Shown here in pieces: positions 1 to 8,251 of a stretch of 64,000 nt of DNA (positions are counted from its first letter, which is position 1; every line of letters starts with the position of its first letter). The stretch is from an uncultured Rickettsiales bacterium. Its GTDB lineage: Bacteria > Pseudomonadota > Alphaproteobacteria > Rickettsiales > UBA1997. The DNA lies in NCBI GenBank assembly GCA_944392135.1, contig CALXVQ010000006.1, forward strand, positions 25,386 through 89,385, in the 5' to 3' direction. A program made the position numbers and the translations under genes. Under the pieces are notes generated by a model that saw nothing but the letters and a program-made list of their open reading frames with translations, was not told the DNA's origin and did no database searches.

Positions 1-93
1 TTGACCTTCTGGCCTTTTAGGATACATTTTTTCAATTTCTTCAATTGAAGGTGTTTCATCTGGAATCAATCTATCAACTAACTCTTGTTTCAT
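1..93 (-). CDS. gltX: Probable glutamyl-tRNA synthetase, N-terminal fragment (runs off window)
   Basis: A minus-strand frame starts with ATG at 93 and stays open to the window edge, giving 31 residues (MKQELVDRLIPDE... ending YPKRPEGQ). In many glutamyl-tRNA synthetases an arm ending YPxRxxPEG comes just before the TRFAPSPTG (HIGH-class) motif, which would lie outside the window. The call rests on that short arm only. The gene lies 76 bp downstream of the MBL-fold hydrolase on the same strand and is probably in the same transcript. Confidence 0.5.
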   Translation of the reverse strand, partial: MKQELVDRLIPDETPSIEEIEKMYPKRPEGQ

Positions 94-169
94 TTTTGTT
101 TTCAATATTTATTAATATCAAGATAATATTATTCTTTTTTAAAAAATCAATATTTCAAATATTTTCTAG

Positions 170-943
170 CTATATTTCTATAATCATTCCATCATATGCT
201 AATTTTACATTATCAGGAAGCATTTTTGATACACTATCATAATCTATATTTTCGGATAAATGATTTAGAATAACTTGTTTAGGTTTGTATTTTTTAATTC
301 TTTCTAAATTTAGTTCAATATGGCTATGTCCATTAAGTTTTGGTATTAAATTATTATTTTCAACAATCCACAAATCTAAATCATATAAGTATTTTTCTGT
401 TTCTTCCGGTATTTCGCTAACATCTGGTGTAAAAACAAAATTTTTATATTTAAAACCATATGAATTAATTTTTTTATGAATAAAAGTTAATGGCAATAAT
501 TCAAAATTTGTAGGCTCTAACTTAAATTTTTTATATGGTTCAAACTTATTTAATGTAATTCTTCCTTCTCCTATTTCATGAAAACCTTCTTGAAAAATAA
601 ATGGAAATCTTGATTTTATAATATTCAAAACATTTTCTTCACTATATATTTTTATTTCTTTTTTAAATTTACTAGCAATATCTGTTAATTCCCAAATACC
701 AATAATATGATCTGCATGATCATGGGAAATAAAAATACTATCAATATCTTTAATATTATTTAGCAAGGTTTGCATTCTAATATCTGGCCCACAATCAATT
801 AAAAAAGAAGAATTATTTTCTTCAATAAATAGACTACTTCTGGTTCTAAAATTCTTTTTATTATTTATATCAATTTCTCCATGTCTATTCAAAGCTTTTG
901 GTGTTCCATATGCTCCACCAGAGCCTAAAATTGTAATTTTCAT
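170..943 (-). CDS. MBL-fold metallo-hydrolase (PhnP / RNase Z-like superfamily)
   Basis: A 257-residue metallo-beta-lactamase-fold protein. The N-terminal strand-turn is ILGSGGAYGTP (residues 5-15). The metal-binding signature HDHADH is at residues 74-79, a TPDVSE segment about residue 170 supplies the bridging aspartate, and NHLSE near residue 228 supplies the final histidine. Length and layout fit small cytosolic phosphodiesterase-type members (PhnP-like) better than true RNase Z. Its start is 6 bp from the stop of the upstream nucleotidyltransferase-like gene, so the two are very likely co-transcribed. Family is secure; the substrate (cyclic phosphate, RNA end or other phosphodiester) cannot be told. 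Confidence 0.85.
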   Translation of the reverse strand: MKITILGSGGAYGTPKALNRHGEIDINNKKNFRTRSSLFIEENNSSFLIDCGPDIRMQTLLNNIKDIDSIFISHDHADHIIGIWELTDIASKFKKEIKIYSEENVLNIIKSRFPFIFQEGFHEIGEGRITLNKFEPYKKFKLEPTNFELLPLTFIHKKINSYGFKYKNFVFTPDVSEIPEETEKYLYDLDLWIVENNNLIPKLNGHSHIELNLERIKKYKPKQVILNHLSENIDYDSVSKMLPDNVKLAYDGMIIEI

Positions 944-949
944 ATGCTT

Positions 950-1978
950 TTATTTTATTAATAAATTATTTGAATTATTTTCTAAACTTTTTAATTTTTC
1001 AAGTATTTTAGATTTTTTTGTACTTCTTGCTTTTTCTAAGATTTTGCATTCTTGAATAAATTTTGTTTTATTCTCATTATGACAATATTGATATAATTTA
1101 TTAAAAATATCTAAATTACTATTAATTTGTCTTTTATTATATGGCCTTTTACTCTCAATTTCTAAGAATTTTAAAAAATTTTTATCATTCAAAACTCTTG
1201 AAACTTCTGGGAAAACTCTTTCAACTATTTTACTTTTATTAGTTGTCTCAACAAAATTTTTAATATTATCACATCTAGATACCATAAGTAAAAATTTAGC
1301 TAAAAATTCGGCTTTTGATCTTTCTTTTCTATCCACAAAAACTTTTAAGGCATCAATATTTTTTTTATGCCTTTCTTCTGTCATATTATCTTCTATTACA
1401 AAATGTTGTCCATCCTTAAATACAAAATCTTTAAAGCCATATTTTGATACATGTACCAGCATTCTACTAACAACTCTATAATAATCTTTTGTATCTTCTT
1501 TAAATTGTGTAACTTTTGTTCTCAAAGCCTTAATTGTTTCATTATCATTGATTTCTACATTACCATCTTTATTAATTGTAGCATAAAAATTATCAATTTC
1601 AAATGTACCAAATGGTCGTGTTTTGCAATAATCTTTTTTCAAACATAACTCAAAAATTTTATCACCTTTTTTATATTGAGTCATTGCTAAATTACTTTTT
1701 GTTTCTCCATGTCCTCCAACAACTTTATATTTTGTGTTTTTTAAATGTTTTTTTATATTATTAAAATTTTGCCTTTCTTCTTCACCAACAAGCATTAAAT
1801 CGTAATCATCTACACTTCTATCTTTTCTTAAATCATTTTTTAGTAAGGCACCACCCATAAAAATAATTTTACTTAAACCACTTTTTTTTCTAAAATCATT
1901 TACAGGCTTAAAAGCATCATAATTTAGTTCCGGAAAATCTGATTTTTTAATCTCCTTTCCATCTAAAATAAATTTCAT
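950..1978 (-). CDS. Divergent class II nucleotidyltransferase (CCA/poly(A)-polymerase-like head)
   Basis: A 342-residue protein. Residues about 40-65 read MGGALLKNDLRKDRSVDDYD, a good match to the GG...R...DxD palm motif of CCA-adding enzymes and bacterial poly(A) polymerases. Residues about 155-185 (KALRTKVTQFKED, then RVVSRMLVHVSKYGF) match the neck region normally read as I(R)T..F.EDPLRILRA.RFAA.LGF. The flexible-loop motif RRDFTINA is replaced by FEIDNFYATIN, so it is unlikely to be an ordinary CCA enzyme. The C-terminal half is Lys-rich and helical. The start has a strong ribosome binding site (AGGAGGG, 3-4 bases before ATG). Function unknown; could be an RNA tailing enzyme or an inactive derivative. 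Confidence 0.6.
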   Translation of the reverse strand: MKFILDGKEIKKSDFPELNYDAFKPVNDFRKKSGLSKIIFMGGALLKNDLRKDRSVDDYDLMLVGEEERQNFNNIKKHLKNTKYKVVGGHGETKSNLAMTQYKKGDKIFELCLKKDYCKTRPFGTFEIDNFYATINKDGNVEINDNETIKALRTKVTQFKEDTKDYYRVVSRMLVHVSKYGFKDFVFKDGQHFVIEDNMTEERHKKNIDALKVFVDRKERSKAEFLAKFLLMVSRCDNIKNFVETTNKSKIVERVFPEVSRVLNDKNFLKFLEIESKRPYNKRQINSNLDIFNKLYQYCHNENKTKFIQECKILEKARSTKKSKILEKLKSLENNSNNLLIK

Positions 1979-1990
1979 TTGCCCTCCTTA

Positions 1991-2022
1991 TAAAAAAAGC
2001 TCTTGTATAAATTACAAGAGCT
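1991..2022 (-). terminator. Rho-independent terminator, second of a tandem pair
   Basis: A 10-bp perfect stem (AGCTCTTGTA / TACAAGAGCT, 1998-2007 and 2013-2022) with a 5-base loop; on the minus strand it is followed by seven T. It lies only about 10 bases upstream of the ribosome binding site of the nucleotidyltransferase-like gene, so it may attenuate that gene as well as end the glycosyltransferase transcript. Confidence 0.8.
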
Positions 2023-2032
2023 TAAAAGGTAA

Positions 2033-2061
2033 TAAAAAAATTCTTGCAAAAGCAAGAATTT
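2033..2061 (-). terminator. Rho-independent terminator, first of a tandem pair
   Basis: A 10-bp stem (AAATTCTTGC / GCAAGAATTT, 2038-2047 and 2052-2061) with an AAAA loop; on the minus strand it is followed by a run of T. It is about 120 bp downstream of the glycosyltransferase stop codon. The interval between holds only AT-rich sequence. Confidence 0.8.
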
Positions 2062-2183
2062 GAAAATATTTTAAATATATAAACATTCTTATTAATTTTC
2101 TAAAAATATTAATATATTTAAAAATCATGTTATATATAATATAATTTTTGGATATTGTAGTATATTATTTTATTTTTTGCAAG

Positions 2184-2954
2184 TTATTTTTTATTTTTTG
2201 ATTTTGATAAATCATATTCTACCCATTTTGCAATTTTTAAAAATCTAAAATATGATAAAACCATAGCTCTAATAAAACCAAAACTTCCATATGCAAAATA
2301 TCTTTGAATAAAATAATATTTAAAAAATTGTCTAGGAAATTCTGTTATTAATCTAATTTTGCCATAATGTTTATTTTCCTTTATAGCTGTATTTACTAAT
2401 TCGCTACTATGTAAATTATATTTGTTTACAGAATCAAAAATTGTTAAGAAACAATAGTGCAATATATAATTTTTTAATTGGCCTATCTTATTAGTATTAG
2501 AAATATCAACCCTATCTTTATTCATTAAATCTTTTGGAATTGTGCAAACTTTTCTATTATAAAGTCTTACAGGGTTAAATTTTCTAACAAAAAAGTTTGG
2601 TTTTGTTGAATATGGAGGCATATCAACAATTTTTATTTTATAGGCATCATACACACAATTTTCTTTTAATTTATTTATTTCGTTTATTAAATTATTAGAT
2701 AAAACTTCATCTGCATCAATCATTAAAACAAAATCATTTTTGCATTGTTCTTGTGCAAAATATTTTTGATCACAATAACTAATCCATTTATTAAAAACAA
2801 ACTTGCAATTATATTTTTTTGCAATTTCTTCTGTTTTATCAGTACTTCCACTATCAACAATAACTATTTCATCAGCTACTTGTTTTACAGCTTCAAGTGT
2901 TTTAGGTAATCTTTTTTCTTCATTTAATGTAACAATATAAGCAGAAATTTTCAT
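2184..2954 (-). CDS. Family 2 glycosyltransferase (WaaE/KdtX-like lipopolysaccharide core type)
   Basis: A 256-residue GT-A-fold glycosyltransferase. The start ISAYIVTLNEEKRLPKTLEAV and VDSGSTDKT (33-41) form the nucleotide-sugar pocket, and MIDADE (78-83) holds the DxD metal site. Compact length without membrane segments, the W.SYCDQK segment near residues 57-64 and the basic C-terminus resemble the WaaE/KdtX glucosyltransferases of the inner lipopolysaccharide core. It lies 53 bp after rho on the same strand, separated by the rho terminator. Sugar donor and acceptor are not readable from sequence. Confidence 0.8.
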   Translation of the reverse strand: MKISAYIVTLNEEKRLPKTLEAVKQVADEIVIVDSGSTDKTEEIAKKYNCKFVFNKWISYCDQKYFAQEQCKNDFVLMIDADEVLSNNLINEINKLKENCVYDAYKIKIVDMPPYSTKPNFFVRKFNPVRLYNRKVCTIPKDLMNKDRVDISNTNKIGQLKNYILHYCFLTIFDSVNKYNLHSSELVNTAIKENKHYGKIRLITEFPRQFFKYYFIQRYFAYGSFGFIRAMVLSYFRFLKIAKWVEYDLSKSKNKK

Positions 2955-2969
2955 ATTTTTCCTTTAAAA

Positions 2970-3001
2970 ATAAATAAAATTTCCCCTTAAAAAGGGGAAA
3001 T
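2970..3001 (-). terminator. Terminator of rho
   Basis: Stem ATTTCCCCTT / AAGGGGAAAT (2979-2988 and 2992-3001) with a 3-base loop; on the minus strand it is followed by TTTTATTTATTTTTA. It sits immediately after the rho stop codon. Confidence 0.8.
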
Positions 3002-3007
3002 AGAAAA

Positions 3008-4759
3008 TTAAGAATTCATTGTTTCAAAAAATTCATCATTATTTTTTGTATTTTTCATCTTATCTTTTAAGAATTCCATTGCTTCAACACTATTCATAGA
3101 TGTTAATATCTTTCTAAGCATCCAAGTTTTAGACAATCTAGCTTTATCAATAAGTAGATCTTCTTTTCTTGTACCAGATTTTGTAATATCCATAGCAGGG
3201 AAAATTCTTTTATCAGATAATTTTCTATCTAAAATAATTTCTGAGTTTCCTGTTCCTTTAAACTCTTCAAAAATAACTTCATCCATTTTTGAACCTGTTT
3301 CAATTAAAGCTGTGGCAATAATTGTTAAAGAACCACCTTCTTCTATATTTCTCGCAGCCCCAAAAAATCTTTTAGGTTTTTGTAAAGCATTAGCATCAAC
3401 ACCACCTGTCAAAACTTTTCCAGAAGATGGAATAACATTATTATAAGCTCTTGCAAGTCTAGTAATTGAATCTAATAAAATTATAACATCTTTTTTATAT
3501 TCTACTAATCTTTTTGCTTTTTCAATAACTATTTCAGCTAATTGCACATGTCTATGTGCTGGTTCATCAAATGTAGAACTAATAACTTCACCTTTAACAG
3601 ATCTAGCCATATCTGTAACTTCTTCTGGCCTTTCATCAATTAACAATACCATCAAATAAGCATCAGGATGTGCTTTTGTAATTGAATGTGCTATATTTTG
3701 CATTAAAACAGTTTTACCAGTTCTAGGTGGAGCAACAATTAAAGCTCTTTGTCCTTTACCCATAGGTGTGATCATGTCAATAATTCTAGAACTATCATCG
3801 CCTTTTACTAAATAAGCTTCTTCATTTTCTAATTGTAATTTTTTATCAGGAAATAATGGGGTTAGTTCTTCAAACCTTGGCCTTAATTTCAAACCAGAAG
3901 GATCTAAAAAATTCACCTCCATAATTTTAACTAATGAAAAATATTTTTCACTTTTTTTAGGAGCCTTTACTTCTCCTTTTACTAAATCACCAGTTCTTAA
4001 ACCAAATTTTTTAATTTGATTAGGTGATACATAAATATCATCAGGTCCTGCAACATAATTGCTAAATTGAGATCTTAAAAAACCAAAACCATCAGGTAAA
4101 ATTTCTAAAACACCTTCACCAATAATTATATTTGCTGGATTTACATTTGAAAAACTTTTAAGAATTGCATATATCATATCTTGTTTGTTAAGATCTGTTA
4201 TATTATTCACTTCATATTTTTCAGCCATAGCAATTAACTCTTCATGAGTCATATGTTTTAAATCATTAAATTCAACTGTTTCTGGTGGTGGTAAAGGTTT
4301 TTCTTCTTTTATTTCTGCAATATTTTCTTCTTTGTTTTCATTAATATTGTCTTCTGGTATATTATTAAAATTTTGTTTTTCTTCATTAATATTTGTATTA
4401 TTTATATTATTTTCTTCTATACTTTTATTGCCATTAGAAATAATATCACTTTCTTTTATTTCTATATTTTTGTTATCATCTAAATTTTGATTATTTGAAA
4501 GTAAATCTACATCATTATTTTTTTCAATTATATCTTCATTTTTATTTTTTTTCTTTCTTGTAATACTTTTTTTAGTATTATTTTCATTTGTAAAAATAAC
4601 AGCCTCCTCTTCATTCTTTTTATTTAAATTATTGATAATTTCTTGATTATCAACTTTACTTTTTAAAACAAGTTTTTTCTTAGGCTTGATAACTTTTTGA
4701 TCAGATAACTCATCATTTTCTAATGAAGTATCATTAATTAAATTATTATTATTATCCAT
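3008..4759 (-). CDS. rho: Transcription termination factor Rho with long low-complexity extension
   Basis: Hexameric RNA helicase that ends transcription. The 583 residues exceed the usual ~420 because residues 1-160 are an insert rich in Asn, Glu, Lys and Ile. The standard protein then begins: N-terminal helical domain (~165-205), RNA-binding cold-shock-like domain with [16 protein letters not shown] (215-230) and [19 protein letters not shown], Walker A APPRTGKT (343-350), Walker [17 protein letters not shown], and the Q/R-loop region with [20 protein letters not shown]. All catalytic motifs are intact. The extension stays in frame and is followed by [11 protein letters not shown], so it belongs to the protein. 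Monocistronic, with its own terminator. Confidence 0.97.
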   Translation of the reverse strand: MDNNNNLINDTSLENDELSDQKVIKPKKKLVLKSKVDNQEIINNLNKKNEEEAVIFTNENNTKKSITRKKKNKNEDIIEKNNDVDLLSNNQNLDDNKNIEIKESDIISNGNKSIEENNINNTNINEEKQNFNNIPEDNINENKEENIAEIKEEKPLPPPETVEFNDLKHMTHEELIAMAEKYEVNNITDLNKQDMIYAILKSFSNVNPANIIIGEGVLEILPDGFGFLRSQFSNYVAGPDDIYVSPNQIKKFGLRTGDLVKGEVKAPKKSEKYFSLVKIMEVNFLDPSGLKLRPRFEELTPLFPDKKLQLENEEAYLVKGDDSSRIIDMITPMGKGQRALIVAPPRTGKTVLMQNIAHSITKAHPDAYLMVLLIDERPEEVTDMARSVKGEVISSTFDEPAHRHVQLAEIVIEKAKRLVEYKKDVIILLDSITRLARAYNNVIPSSGKVLTGGVDANALQKPKRFFGAARNIEEGGSLTIIATALIETGSKMDEVIFEEFKGTGNSEIILDRKLSDKRIFPAMDITKSGTRKEDLLIDKARLSKTWMLRKILTSMNSVEAMEFLKDKMKNTKNNDEFFETMNS

Positions 4760-4875
4760 ATGTAAAAATTATTATTAAATTAGATTATTTTATTGAAAAT
4801 TGATTTTTATATAAAATCTTTAACAAGCCACATTATCATAATATTTTTTATAAAAGTCAAGAAAAAATATTTATA

Positions 4876-4904
4876 TTGATTTTTTATTTTTTTATTAGTA
4901 AACT
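4876..4904 (+). promoter_or_regulatory. Candidate promoter of ssb
   Basis: TTGATT (4876-4881), 17-base spacer, TAAACT (4899-4904), about 27 bases before the ssb start codon. Agreement with the sigma-70 consensus is moderate, and the background is AT-rich. Confidence 0.4.
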
Positions 4905-4930
4905 AGTATATATTAAAAAAACAAGTTAAA

Positions 4931-5404
4931 ATGGCAATAAATAAAGTAATTTTAATAGGTAATGTTGGCAAGGATCCTGAAGTTAGGACAATGAGCAACG
5001 GAAATGATGTAGCAACTTTTAGTTTAGCAACTACTGATGTTTGGAAAGATAAAACAACCCATGAAAGAAAAGAAAAAACTGAATGGCATAGAATTGTTGT
5101 TTACAGTCCGGGTTTAGCAAACATTGTAAAGCTTTATGTAAAAAAGGGTACTAAATTGTATTTAGAAGGTGCTTTACAAACCAGAAAATGGGTTAGCAGT
5201 GATGGCCTTGAAAAATATGCAACCGAAGTTGTTTTACAAGGTTTTAATGCTGTATTACAAATATTAGATGCTAGAAATTCTTCATCTAATAATAATTCTC
5301 AACAAATGGATCCAGCAGAGCTTGAATCATTAGAAAATGAAGCAGAAGCAATGGATGCAAGTGAATTTGTTGATACAAAAATAGACGATGATATTCCATT
5401 TTAA
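4931..5404 (+). CDS. ssb: Single-stranded DNA-binding protein
   Basis: A 157-residue SSB. Residues 1-105 are the OB fold (INKVILIGNVGKDPEVR at the start, WHRIVVY in the middle, GALQTRKW about 77-84). A disordered Asn/Ser/Glu-rich linker follows. The last six residues, DDDIPF, are the acidic tip that recruits DNA repair and replication proteins. Monocistronic, between rho (divergent) and a repeat island, with a strong terminator right after the stop codon. Confidence 0.97.
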   Translation: MAINKVILIGNVGKDPEVRTMSNGNDVATFSLATTDVWKDKTTHERKEKTEWHRIVVYSPGLANIVKLYVKKGTKLYLEGALQTRKWVSSDGLEKYATEVVLQGFNAVLQILDARNSSSNNNSQQMDPAELESLENEAEAMDASEFVDTKIDDDIPF

Positions 5405-5425
5405 TAAGATATCTTAGTAGTATAT

Positions 5426-5456
5426 AAAAAAATCACCAAAATTGGTGATTTTTTTG
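5426..5456 (+). terminator. Terminator of ssb (bidirectional shape)
   Basis: AAAAAATCACCA / TGGTGATTTTTTT hairpin, about 22 bases after the ssb stop codon, with A-run before and T-run after. Confidence 0.85.
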
Positions 5457-5829
5457 TTGCTATTTTTATTTTATATATTCTTTTATTTTCTGATTTGGTA
5501 TTTATTTCAATTATATATGGATTGCCACGAACCTTCGGTTCTCGCAATGACAGGTCTAGAATAAACGAGATTGCCACGAGTTGCAAAAGCAACTCTCGCA
5601 ATGACAGTGGGAGTATGGTGGCCTTCGCAATGACAGTTCTTTTTTCGTCATTGCGAGCAAAGCGAAGCAATCCATAAACCACTAATAATAAACACAAAAA
5701 CAGAAAAGAAAAAGAAATCATCGTCCCTTGCCCCCTTCGTCATTGCGAGACTTCGTAGAAGTCGTGGCAATCCATAAACCACAAAAAGTTAATATAAAAA
5801 TAGAAAAGAAAAAGAATTATTTACTATTC

Positions 5830-5987
5830 ATCAAGTCAAAGAATTAATTTTAAATGAAATATTAATTTTCAATTTTCAATTTTCAATTTCTTATGCTTCG
5901 TTCGTTTCGCACTTCGTGGGACGACAAGCTAAAATGATTGTGTAAGCATTATCATTTTTCCACTTTGTGCTTCAATTTTCAATTTCT
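5830..5987 (+). repeat. Long repeat C, copy 1
   Basis: A ~158-bp block from ATCAAGTCAAAGAATTAATT through tandem TTTTCAA motifs and a GC-richer centre (GCTTCGTTCGTTTCGCACTT, then GTGGGACGACAAGC) to CACTTTGTGCTTCAATTTTC. It recurs almost unchanged at 19395-19552, and its AT-rich first part recurs about 6160-6215 and, inverted, at 63640-63705. Confidence 0.85.
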
Positions 5988-6043
5988 CTCTCAACCCCCC
6001 TGTTGCTTCGCAACATCCCCCCTTACAAAGGGAGGCAAGCCCC
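5985..6043 (+). repeat. GC-rich repeat D, copy 1
   Basis: Block from CTCTCAACCCCCCTGTTGC to GGGAGGCAAGCCCC, containing the small hairpin GTTGCTTCGCAAC (6002-6014). The same block is inverted at 63582-63641, and a third copy begins at the window end. It is abutted directly to repeat C. Confidence 0.85.
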
Positions 6044-6399
6044 CATAAATCACTACTCACTGCTCTTCGTCATTGCGAGACTTCGTAGAAGTCGTGGCAA
6101 TCCATAAACCACAAAAAGTTAATATAAAAATAGAAAAGAAAAAGAAATCACTATTATTTATCAAATTAAAGAATTAATTTCAAATGAAGTATTAATTTTT
6201 TAATTTTCAATTTCTTATAGATTGCCACGAACCTTCGGTTCTCGCAATGACAGGTCTAGAATAAACGAGATTGCCACAAACCTTCGGTTCTCGCAATAAC
6301 AAGCCTAGAATAAACAAGATCGCCACTTCTTCTTTGAAGTCTTACAATGACGACTTTGGGAGTTAAATAATCATTTATAATTGTAATATATAAAAATAA

Positions 6400-6891
6400 C
6401 TAATCTCTAAAATTAATAAACTGCAATGGCAATTCTAAATTTAAATCTTTTACAAGTTGAATTGTTGCTTGTAAATCATTTTTACTTTTACCACTAACTC
6501 TTAATTCTTGACCTTGTATTGAAGCTTGTACTTTAAGTTTTGAATCTTTAATGGCTTTTGTAATTTTTTTAGCCATTTCTTGTTCTATGCCTTCTTTGAT
6601 TTTGATTGTCTGTCTAAGTGAATTTCCACTGGCTTTTTCTGGTGTTTGAAATTCTAGTGCTTTTGTGTCTAATTTTCTTTTTACAAAACAACCTTTTAAT
6701 GATGATTGTATTTGTTCTAATGCATATTCACTTTCTGCCGTGGCAATCATTTGTTTTTCTTTTTTTTCAAGTTCTAAACTCCATTTTACATTTTTGAAAT
6801 CATATCTATTACCGATTTCTCTTTGTACCCCATTAATAGCATTTAAAACTTCTTGGTAATCTATTTGTGAAACTATATCAAAACTTGGCAT
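6400..6891 (-). CDS. YajQ-family nucleotide-binding protein
   Basis: A 163-residue protein starting MPSFDIVSQIDYQEVLNAI, the family's usual N-terminus; the ATG at 6891 is preferred over an in-frame TTG six bases upstream. It contains the two ferredoxin-like halves typical of YajQ (YDFKN..., then QTIKIKEGIEQEMAKKI and GQELRVSGKSKNDLQA) and ends LPLQFINFRD. Members bind RNA or nucleotides and in Xanthomonas and Pseudomonas bind cyclic di-GMP. Whether this one does is unknown; no cyclic-di-GMP enzymes are in the window. It stands alone between repeat island 1 and obg. Confidence 0.92.
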   Translation of the reverse strand: MPSFDIVSQIDYQEVLNAINGVQREIGNRYDFKNVKWSLELEKKEKQMIATAESEYALEQIQSSLKGCFVKRKLDTKALEFQTPEKASGNSLRQTIKIKEGIEQEMAKKITKAIKDSKLKVQASIQGQELRVSGKSKNDLQATIQLVKDLNLELPLQFINFRD

Positions 6892-6956
6892 ATACAACCA
6901 TAATTATTATTATTGAAATTATTATAAAAATAAAATCTTATTTTGCAAATATAATA

Positions 6957-7988
<1,032 letters not shown>

Positions 7989-7992
7989 CTAA

Positions 7993-8079
<87 letters not shown>

Positions 8080-8094
8080 ATTAAACATATTTAT

Positions 8095-8123
8095 ATAATA
8101 CTTTTTATAATATTATTTTTCAA
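8095..8123 (-). promoter_or_regulatory. Promoter of tRNA-Leu (and possibly obg)
   Basis: On the minus strand TTGAAA (8118-8123), 17-base spacer, TATTAT (8095-8100), ending 16 bases before the tRNA 5' end. Same layout as the tRNA-Gln and tRNA-fMet promoters in this window. Confidence 0.55.
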
Positions 8124-8159
8124 GCTTTAAAAACGACTATTTTTCTAAAAAATCATTTC

Positions 8160-8188
8160 TTGACAATAATTATCTTACATTGTATATT
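8160..8188 (+). promoter_or_regulatory. Strong sigma-70-type promoter of the acetate--CoA ligase gene
   Basis: A perfect TTGACA (8160-8165), a 17-base spacer and TATATT (8183-8188), with a predicted 5' leader of roughly 55 bases before the ATG at 8252. This is among the best consensus matches in the window, which fits high expression of an energy-conserving enzyme. Confidence 0.65.
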
Positions 8189-8251
8189 GTGTAATATAAT
8201 TATATGTTATATATAATGTCTTTATATAAATATTAATAAAATAATAGTAAA

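Larger units (their letters stand above)
5515..6352. repeat. Repeat island 1 (hairpin repeats plus composite blocks); no gene 5405-6399
   Basis: This 995-bp gap between ssb and the YajQ-family gene holds no credible gene. It contains at least eight copies of a 30-38-bp hairpin whose ends are ATTGCCACG / CGCAATGAC or the reverse: 5521-5551, 5570-5605, 5646-5675, 5738-5775, 6068-6105, 6221-6251, 6270-6300 and a degenerate one about 6320-6352. A 79-bp stretch at 5738-5816 recurs identically at 6068-6146, and 5521-5577 recurs identically at 6221-6277, so the island grew partly by internal duplication. Short reading frames here are translations of the repeats. Confidence 0.9.

Noticed and set aside
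170..943. True RNase Z (tRNA 3' endonuclease)
   Set aside because: It is shorter than typical RNase Z and lacks an evident flexible arm; kept as a generic MBL-fold hydrolase.
5401..5721. Reading frames on both strands in repeat island 1
   Set aside because: They translate hairpin repeats (peptides such as RFARNDE and SLREPK), have no ribosome binding site and no conserved composition.
5515..6352. CRISPR array
   Set aside because: Repeat units are palindromic, irregularly spaced, in both orientations and lack unique spacers of equal length; no cas genes.
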